A stretch of DNA of 19,302 bases from contig SFET01000043.1 in assembly GCA_004557125.1 (NCBI GenBank), positions 1 to 19,302 on the forward strand. The letters are read 5' to 3'. The notes under the pieces are model-generated. The model was not told the DNA's origin. It saw nothing but the letters and a program-made list of their open reading frames with translations, and made no database searches. This document shows, one piece after another, positions 14,137-19,302 of the stretch. Each line of letters opens with the position of its first letter. The stretch's first letter is position 1. The position numbers were made by a program, and so were the translations under genes. The DNA comes from Clostridiales bacterium. GTDB taxonomy: Bacteria > Bacillota > Clostridia > Christensenellales > Aristaeellaceae.

Positions 14137-15543
14137 ATGAAAAAGTTTATGGATGCGGATTTCCTGCTTGAAAATGATGTGGCGAAAAAGCTGTATCATG
14201 AGTACGCAGAGAATATGCCGATCTACGACTACCACTGCCACATTCCGCCGGCACAGATCGCGGAGAACCACAAGTTTGCCAACATCGGCGAGCTCATGCT
14301 CGGCGGCGACCACTACAAGTGGCGCGTGATGCTCTCCAACGGCGTGGACGACAAGTACATCCGCGGCGACGCGAGCTGGCTGGAAAAGTGGAAGGCGTTC
14401 GCCGCCTCCCTCAAGTACTGCGTGGGCAACCCGATGTACCACTGGACCCACCTGGAGCTCCAGCGCGTGTTCGGCATCTACGACATCCTCAATGAGGACA
14501 CCGCCGAGGACATCTGGAACCGCGCCAACGCACTGCTGGCCAAGGACGAGTACCGCTGCAAGGGCCTGATCGAGAAGTTCGGCGTGAAGCTGGTGTGCAC
14601 CACCGACGATCCGGTCGACGATCTGCGCTATCACAAGGAGATCGCCGCGCAGAACAACTCCTTCAAGGTGTATCCGGCCTGGCGCCCGGACAAGCTGCTG
14701 AACATCGACCGCGCGGGCTTTGCGGCGTACATGGACACCCTGTCCAGCGTCTCCGGCGTGGCCTGCACGAGCATCGAGAACGTGCTCAAGGCGCTGGAGA
14801 TCCGCCTGGATTACTTCCATGCGTGCGGCGCGCGCGTGTCCGACCATGCGCTGGACACCGTGCCGTATGTGAAGCCTGACCTCGCCAAGGCGGACGCCGC
14901 GCTGAAGAAGGGCCTGGCCGGCGAGACGCTCACGCAGGAGGAGGTCGACGTCTACAAGACGACCCTGCTCGTCAAGCTGGGCGGCATGTACAAGAAGCGC
15001 AACTGGGTGCAGCAGTACCACATCGGCGCGATGCGCAACAACAACCCGCGCATGTTCGCCAAGTACGGCGCGGACGTGGGCTTTGACTCCATCGACGACA
15101 CCTGCATCGCCGAGAACCTGACCCGCCTGATGGCCGACCAGGAGCGCGAGGATAACCTGCCCAAGACCATCCTCTACTGCCTCAACCCGAAGGACAACTA
15201 CGTCATCGGCACCATGCTGGGCAACTTCCAGGGCGACGGCATCCCGGGCAAGATCCAGTTCGGCTCCGGCTGGTGGTTCTGCGATCAGCAGTTCGGCATG
15301 ATCGAACAGATGAAGTCCCTGGCCTCCCTGGGCCTGCTGGGCCGCTTCGTCGGCATGCTGACCGACTCCCGCTCCTTCATCTCCTACACCCGCCACGAGT
15401 ACTTCCGCCGCATCCTGTGCAACCTGATCGGCAAGTGGGTCGAGAACGGCGAGTATCCGGAGGACTACAAGGTGCTGGGCGAGCTGGTGCAGGGCATCTG
15501 CTACAACAACGCCGTCAAGTACTTCGGCATGGACGTGGACTAA
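14137..15543 (+). CDS. uxaC: Uronate isomerase (glucuronate/galacturonate isomerase)
   Basis: This 468-residue enzyme converts galacturonate to tagaturonate (and glucuronate to fructuronate), the entry step of the pathway. ATG 14137 follows AAGGAGG. It is a TIM-barrel member of the amidohydrolase superfamily: IYDYHCHIPP carries the metal-binding His33 and His35, and further signature stretches are VCTTDDPVDDL, YPAWRPDK, GFDSIDDT and MLTDSRSFISYTRHEYFRRI. The length matches known UxaC proteins. It is the third gene of the operon; the KdgF-like gene starts 24 bases after its stop. Confidence 0.95.
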   Translation: MKKFMDADFLLENDVAKKLYHEYAENMPIYDYHCHIPPAQIAENHKFANIGELMLGGDHYKWRVMLSNGVDDKYIRGDASWLEKWKAFAASLKYCVGNPMYHWTHLELQRVFGIYDILNEDTAEDIWNRANALLAKDEYRCKGLIEKFGVKLVCTTDDPVDDLRYHKEIAAQNNSFKVYPAWRPDKLLNIDRAGFAAYMDTLSSVSGVACTSIENVLKALEIRLDYFHACGARVSDHALDTVPYVKPDLAKADAALKKGLAGETLTQEEVDVYKTTLLVKLGGMYKKRNWVQQYHIGAMRNNNPRMFAKYGADVGFDSIDDTCIAENLTRLMADQEREDNLPKTILYCLNPKDNYVIGTMLGNFQGDGIPGKIQFGSGWWFCDQQFGMIEQMKSLASLGLLGRFVGMLTDSRSFISYTRHEYFRRILCNLIGKWVENGEYPEDYKVLGELVQGICYNNAVKYFGMDVD

Positions 15544-15567
15544 CCCGAGCGGCACAGGAGAAAGTCA

Positions 15568-15897
15568 ATGCAGACCTTTGTGAAGGCCGATGAACCAAAG
15601 CTCATCGAACTGGGCGGCGGCCAGAGCCGCAAAATCCGCGCGTACAACCGGGAGATGATGCTCGTGGAGGTCATCTTTGAGAGCGGCGCGGTGGGCAGCG
15701 ACCACAGCCACGAGCACACGCAGATTTCCTATGTGCTCTCCGGCGAATTCACCTATCACATCGAGGCCGAGACGCGCAGGATGCTGCCGGGCGATTCCAT
15801 CGTCGTGGACGGCGGCAAGGTGCACGGCTGCGCCTGCGTGAAGGCCGGCACGCTGCTGGACATCTTTGCGCCGATGCGCGAGGATTTTGTCAGGTGA
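15568..15897 (+). CDS. kdgF: KdgF-like cupin protein
   Basis: This 109-residue single-cupin protein starts at ATG 15568 after AGGAG. The first cupin motif GSDHSHEHTQISYVLSGEF supplies His46, His48 and Gln52, and the second, MLPGDSIVVDGGKVHGC, supplies His86, giving the usual metal site. Sequence and length fit KdgF, which opens the ring of unsaturated uronates released from pectin or alginate on the way to KDG. Its place among uronate genes supports that role and suggests that pectin fragments, and not only galacturonate, feed this operon. Other small cupins look alike, so the exact substrate is not certain. Confidence 0.75.
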   Translation: MQTFVKADEPKLIELGGGQSRKIRAYNREMMLVEVIFESGAVGSDHSHEHTQISYVLSGEFTYHIEAETRRMLPGDSIVVDGGKVHGCACVKAGTLLDIFAPMREDFVR

Positions 15898-15927
15898 CGC
15901 CTGACGCGTACGGCGATTTGCGCGCCC

Positions 15928-16002
15928 GGCGGGCAGGAAAAGCGCCCGCCTGCGGCGAATGAACCGAACAGCATCACGTTTTATCGCGGGCAAGCGCCCG
16001 CG
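15928..16002 (+). repeat. Two GC-rich hairpins before the aldolase gene
   Basis: GGCGGGC (15928-15934) pairs with GCCCGCC (15944-15950), and CGCGGGC (15985-15991) pairs with GCCCGCG (15996-16002). Neither is followed by a T-run. They fill the 145-base gap between kdgF and the aldolase gene and may set mRNA processing or partial read-through. Confidence 0.5.
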
Positions 16003-16042
16003 CAAAGCACAAGACATCAATGGATATGAGGAGGTTTTTCCC

Positions 16043-16999
16043 ATGGACGTTATGAAGGAGCTTTCCAAAATCGGTATTGTTCCGGTCATCGCGATCAACG
16101 ACGCGGCGGACGCCATCCCGATGGCCAAGGCCCTGATCGAGGGCGGCCTGCCGGCTGCCGAGGTCACCTTCCGCACCCCGTGCGCGGCCGAGGCGATCAA
16201 GGCGATGGCCGACGCGTTCCCGGAGATGATCGTCGGCGCGGGCACCGTGCTGACGACCGAGCAGGTTGACCGTGCGGTCGCCGCCGGCGCGAAGTTCATC
16301 GTCTCCCCGGGCCTCAACCCGACCACCGTCAAGTACTGCCAGCAGATCGGCGTGCCGGTCTGCCCGGGCACCGCGAATCCTTCTGACATCGAGCTCGCGC
16401 TCTCCCTGGGCCTGAAGTCCGTCAAGTTCTTCCCGGCCGAGGCGGCTGGCGGCCTCAAGTATATCAAGTCCATCGCGGCGCCGTACGGCGATGTGACCTT
16501 CATGCCCACCGGCGGCGTCAACGAGAAGAACCTGCTGGATTACCTCTCCTTCAACAAGATCCTCTGCTGCGGCGGCACATGGATGGTTCCGGGCGACGCG
16601 GTGAAGGCCAAGGATTGGGACAGGGTCAAGGCGCTGACCGCCTCCGCCGTGCAGCTCATGCTGGGCCTGGAGATCGCGCATGTGGGCATCAACTCCGAGA
16701 ACGAGGCCGAGGCGATGGACACCGCGACCAAGCTGTGCAAGCTGCTGGGCTGGACCATGAAGGTCGGCAACAGCTCCATCTTCGCCGGCACCGGCATCGA
16801 GGTCATGAAGACCCCGTTCCGCGGCACGAAGGGCCACATCGGCATCCGCACCAACTTCATTGAGCGCGCCAAGGCGTACATGGAGCGCCAGGGCTTCGAG
16901 TTTGACGAGTCCTCCGCCAACGTCAAGGACGGCCAGCTCAAGGCCATCTACTTCAAGGATGAGATCGGCGGCTTCGCGATCCACCTGGTGCAGAAGTAA
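16043..16999 (+). CDS. eda: KDPG aldolase fused to a C-terminal VOC-like domain
   Basis: This 318-residue protein starts at ATG 16043 after GAGGAGG; the open frame upstream to 15959 has no ribosome site. Residues 1-~205 are a class I KDPG/KHG aldolase, which splits 2-keto-3-deoxy-6-phosphogluconate into pyruvate and glyceraldehyde 3-phosphate: catalytic Glu40 (AAEVTFRTP), GAGTVL, SPGLNP, and the Schiff-base Lys128 (SVKFFPAE), then MPTGGV. E. coli Eda ends there. Here ~110 more residues follow (LEIAHVGINSEN, GHIGIRTNFIERA, YFKDEIGGFAIHLVQ), with the beta-alpha-beta-beta-beta look of a VOC/glyoxalase-type module. The role of this domain is unknown to me. Last gene of the operon, followed by a strong terminator. 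Confidence 0.9.
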   Translation: MDVMKELSKIGIVPVIAINDAADAIPMAKALIEGGLPAAEVTFRTPCAAEAIKAMADAFPEMIVGAGTVLTTEQVDRAVAAGAKFIVSPGLNPTTVKYCQQIGVPVCPGTANPSDIELALSLGLKSVKFFPAEAAGGLKYIKSIAAPYGDVTFMPTGGVNEKNLLDYLSFNKILCCGGTWMVPGDAVKAKDWDRVKALTASAVQLMLGLEIAHVGINSENEAEAMDTATKLCKLLGWTMKVGNSSIFAGTGIEVMKTPFRGTKGHIGIRTNFIERAKAYMERQGFEFDESSANVKDGQLKAIYFKDEIGGFAIHLVQK

Positions 17000-17011
17000 G
17001 CATTGACAAAG

Positions 17012-17047
17012 AAAAGGAACTTCCGATTTTTCGGGAGTTCCTTTTTT
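17012..17047 (+). terminator. Intrinsic terminator of the uronate operon
   Basis: A 15-bp stem (17012-17026 with 17031-17045, one G-U pair) with a TTTT loop ends in a run of six T (17042-17047), 12 bases after the aldolase stop. The A-run on the left lets it also act on the converging amidohydrolase gene. Confidence 0.92.
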
Positions 17048-17080
17048 GCGCTTAGCCGATACTGCCTTCGTTGGGCAGGG

Positions 17081-18796
17081 TCAGTTGTTTTCCGCGATCA
17101 CCTGGCCCTCGAAGACGACCACGGCGGGGAGGACGTCCTTGAATTCCTCCTCTGGCACATCAAAGAGGTTCACCGGATAGAGATTGTAATTGGCGCGCTT
17201 GCCCACGGAGATGGAGCCGGTCACATCGTCCACGCGCAGCTGAATGGCGGCGTCGATGGTGTAGCCCTTCAGCAGCTTCTCCAGGGAAAGCTTGGCATCC
17301 TCGCTCGGGCGCATGCCTTCCTCGAGCGGCCATTCGATGTCCACGCGGGTCATCGCCGTCTGCATGCCAAAGTACGGATTGGCGCGGTTCTCTTCAAACA
17401 TGGAGTACACGTCGCTGCCGAAGGTGAAGATTGCGCCGCTGTCGATCATGGTGTTGAACTGATACATTTTGTTGTAGCGGTCTTCGCCCAGGTACTGCTT
17501 CGCACCGTCGCCGAAGTATCCGCCGGACCAATGCGGCGTCCAGTTGATGATGATGCCCAGCTGTGCAGGACGCGTCATGTCCGCTTCGTCCACATATTCA
17601 CAGTGGCACATCTCCACCTGAATATCCAGCCCGCCAAGCTCGGAAAGCAGCTCCTCCGTCACATCGCAGATGGTGCGGAAAGCCAGGTCGCCGACCAGAT
17701 GGAAGTGAACGTCGATGCCGGCGGCATTGCAGGCGCGGATGACCTCCTTGGTCTGCTCGTAATCGAAGATCATGTAGCCGTGGTTGTCCGGGTCTTCCAC
17801 GGTGCCGTCGATGAGCGCGCTGTCGCCCAGCTCGTTCGTGCCGTCGTAGAAGATTTTCATGGTGCGCATGGTCACATGCTCGGTACCGTAGGTCTCGTCG
17901 ATGGTATGGATGAAGTCGATGGTCTCCTGCAGGTCGGCGAAATCGGAGAGAACCACGGACATGTCGTAATACATGTTCAGCTGACCGGCAACATCCATGT
18001 CGTGAATGGATTGCGCCTGAATCTCGTCTTCCAGGTAGGCGTCGAACACGCCGGTGACGCCCCAGCGCTTGAGGTCGTCGGTGACCACGCTCATGACCGG
18101 GATGGTCGGCTCCTCGTCGGGCTGCCAGCCCAACGCCTCCCACATGTTCGGCAGCAGCTCGGTGTAGCTGAATTCCTTGATCCAGCCAGTGAAGTCGCCG
18201 GTTTCGTCGCGCACAAAGCTCTCCAGCGCGGGGTGGCCTTCCTCCAGCGCATACACGCCGCAGAGCTCGAGGAACTTGCTGTTGACCCAGCTGGCGTGAT
18301 CGGAGAAATCGCGCACCAGAATCGGGCGGTCCGGCGCAATTTCGTCAAGCCACTCCTTGCGCGGGCCCTTCGTGTCAAACATCGCAGAGGGATAATACTC
18401 AAAGTAGACGAAGGGCTGCTCTTCGGCAGTGTGCTCATCCAGATAGCCGCGCAGTGTGGCCATCAGCTCATCATAGGTCTCCGGCACGCCGATGCGCGTG
18501 TGCCAGTTGGTCATGCCGACGGTTGCGGGATGCGTGTGTGCGTCGATGAGGTTGGGCGTCATGATGCCCTGCTCATAGGTCTGCACCTCGGTGTTTTCGC
18601 CGATGAAGGCAGAGACGCCCTCTGCGTCGCCGACATATGTGAAAACGCCATCCCGGATGGCGACGGCCTGCGCCCACGGCATCTGCGTATCGGAGGTGTA
18701 GATGTTGGCGTAGATCACCGTGTCGGCGGGCTCCGCCAGAGCGACAGCTGCGGTCAGCATGAGCGCCGCAAGCAAGAGGACGAGGAGCTTCTTCAT
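17081..18796 (-). CDS. Exported amidohydrolase family 3 protein (YtcJ-like)
   Basis: This 571-residue protein starts at ATG 18796 after GGGAGGAAT; the frame is open 28 codons further, but without a ribosome site. MKKLLVLLLAALMLTAAVALA is a clear signal peptide, so the enzyme acts outside the membrane. The mature part follows the Amidohydro_3 pattern: an N-terminal beta-sandwich part (DTVIYANIYTSD), metal-binding IDAHTHP (His87, His89), VHFHLVGD, CHCEYVD, TFGSD, and a C-terminal return to the sandwich (GSISVGKRANYNLYPVN). Relatives include N-substituted formamide deformylase and YtcJ; substrate cannot be told from sequence. A signal peptide is uncommon on this family. It stands alone and converges on the uronate operon, so a link to it is not implied. 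Confidence 0.88.
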   Translation of the reverse strand: MKKLLVLLLAALMLTAAVALAEPADTVIYANIYTSDTQMPWAQAVAIRDGVFTYVGDAEGVSAFIGENTEVQTYEQGIMTPNLIDAHTHPATVGMTNWHTRIGVPETYDELMATLRGYLDEHTAEEQPFVYFEYYPSAMFDTKGPRKEWLDEIAPDRPILVRDFSDHASWVNSKFLELCGVYALEEGHPALESFVRDETGDFTGWIKEFSYTELLPNMWEALGWQPDEEPTIPVMSVVTDDLKRWGVTGVFDAYLEDEIQAQSIHDMDVAGQLNMYYDMSVVLSDFADLQETIDFIHTIDETYGTEHVTMRTMKIFYDGTNELGDSALIDGTVEDPDNHGYMIFDYEQTKEVIRACNAAGIDVHFHLVGDLAFRTICDVTEELLSELGGLDIQVEMCHCEYVDEADMTRPAQLGIIINWTPHWSGGYFGDGAKQYLGEDRYNKMYQFNTMIDSGAIFTFGSDVYSMFEENRANPYFGMQTAMTRVDIEWPLEEGMRPSEDAKLSLEKLLKGYTIDAAIQLRVDDVTGSISVGKRANYNLYPVNLFDVPEEEFKDVLPAVVVFEGQVIAENN

Positions 18797-19138
18797 GAGG
18801 TATTCCTCCCAATTCTTTTGTTCGCAGGCTGGATGGGCAAAGAAAAAAGTGATATGAACCAACGTACACACCACTCTCAATCATGTATCTGAGAGACAAG
18901 GACAGGTTGTCAGAGTCTATACAGGAAAGACACCTTTTACTACTCTTATTGACCATTTCACTTGGGTCGAGGAAACAGCATTGATGTTACCTGCTCTCGT
19001 TCGTTCTCGGGAACATATCCACTGCGTTTTTAGCACTATCGGTAGACGGGAACATATCCATTCATGATAAAAAAATAACGTGTCTAATTGCATAATCATG
19101 ATTGAGTAGAGTTGTCAAAAGAATAAACATAACGTATT
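18797..19138. other. AT-rich gap with no supported gene
   Basis: These 342 bases should include the amidohydrolase promoter, but I see no convincing -35/-10 pair. They hold the 14-bp direct repeat and a plus-strand stretch (about 18858-19066) that stays open for ~70 codons without a start codon. This could be a decayed coding fragment, but I recognise no family. Confidence 0.4.
19008..19060. repeat. 14-bp direct repeat CGGGAACATATCCA
   Basis: Exact copies lie at 19008-19021 and 19047-19060, 39 bp apart. Short repeats of this sort occur at ends of some insertion sequences and as regulator sites; neither is proven here. Confidence 0.6.
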
Positions 19139-19302
19139 TCAGTAATCTAAAATAAAGCGATTATAAGCTATCCTTTTTCCTGTGTTTGTTTTAAAGTTTT
19201 CATCTATACACTTTTTTATCTTTTCCTGTTCTTTTTCTTTATCCATAACCGTTAAATTTTCAAGCAAATCAGCTTCCCATTGTATTTGAAAATCAAGTCC
19301 AT
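19139..19302 (-). CDS. C-terminal end of an unrecognised protein (partial)
   Basis: On the minus strand a frame is open from the window edge to a TGA at 19139-19141, giving 53 residues. The part nearest the edge is GLDFQIQWEADLLENLTVMD, followed by a Lys/Glu-rich helix and the ending GKRIAYNRFILDY. It is too short for the open-frame cut-off usually applied, but reads like a real protein end, with Lys, Asn and Ile codons suited to its AT-rich DNA. This composition differs from the GC-rich operon nearby and suggests acquired DNA. No function can be assigned. Confidence 0.5.
   Translation of the reverse strand, partial: GLDFQIQWEADLLENLTVMDKEKEQEKIKKCIDENFKTNTGKRIAYNRFILDY

Noticed and set aside
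14047..15555. A 502-codon minus-strand frame opposite uxaC
   Set aside because: uxaC has its metal-binding histidines, a good ribosome site and full length; the antisense frame has no motif.
17003..18892. A 629-codon plus-strand frame opposite the amidohydrolase
   Set aside because: The minus-strand protein has a signal peptide, metal motifs and a ribosome site. The plus frame has none and begins inside the operon terminator.

Overview
The window looks like a chromosome segment of a fairly GC-rich Gram-positive gut-type anaerobe of the class Clostridia. This rests on strong AGGAGG ribosome binding sites, a clostridial phosphofructokinase, a uxaB-uxaA-uxaC uronate operon, and mobile-element genes (a small sigma-like protein, a MerR-like excisionase and a tyrosine integrase) of kinds I associate with Firmicutes integrative elements. 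Species cannot be named from the sequence alone.

Layout. Positions 1-1049 hold the tail of an unrecognised gene, a terminator and a small two-helix membrane protein. Positions 1050-5746 are an efflux module: a TetR regulator on the minus strand, facing an RND/MMPL permease and a secreted coiled-coil accessory protein that overlap by 4 bp, with repeated operator-like words between them. Positions 5810-9373 are the integrase end of an integrative element, probably decayed: a cut-short winged-helix gene, a strong hairpin, a sigma-like gene whose ribosome site is locked in a hairpin, about 790 bp of structured non-coding DNA with a possible 16-residue leader peptide, then xis and int. The element abuts an intact tRNA-Arg(CCU). 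Beyond it lies a second tRNA-Arg that is normal only up to the anticodon stem but still carries a consensus promoter. This is the most striking local structure: the element seems to have broken the host tRNA gene at its anticodon and to carry a full replacement downstream of the host promoter.

Positions 9502-10587 are pfkA on the minus strand. Positions 10929-16999 are a uronate catabolic operon: uxaB (tagaturonate reductase), uxaA (altronate dehydratase), uxaC (uronate isomerase), a KdgF-like cupin, and a KDPG aldolase fused to a C-terminal VOC-like domain. Together they would take galacturonate through tagaturonate, altronate and 2-keto-3-deoxygluconate (KDG) and, after phosphorylation, to pyruvate and glyceraldehyde 3-phosphate. 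The KDG kinase is not in the window. A promoter overlapped by a palindrome precedes uxaB and a strong terminator follows the aldolase. Between uxaA and uxaC lies a multi-stem structured region of unknown role. Positions 17081-18796 encode an exported amidohydrolase on the minus strand. The last ~400 bases are AT-rich, with a 14-bp direct repeat and the end of an unrecognised minus-strand gene.

No rRNA, CRISPR array or complete insertion sequence was seen. Very long antisense reading frames in the GC-rich half are shadows produced by codon bias.
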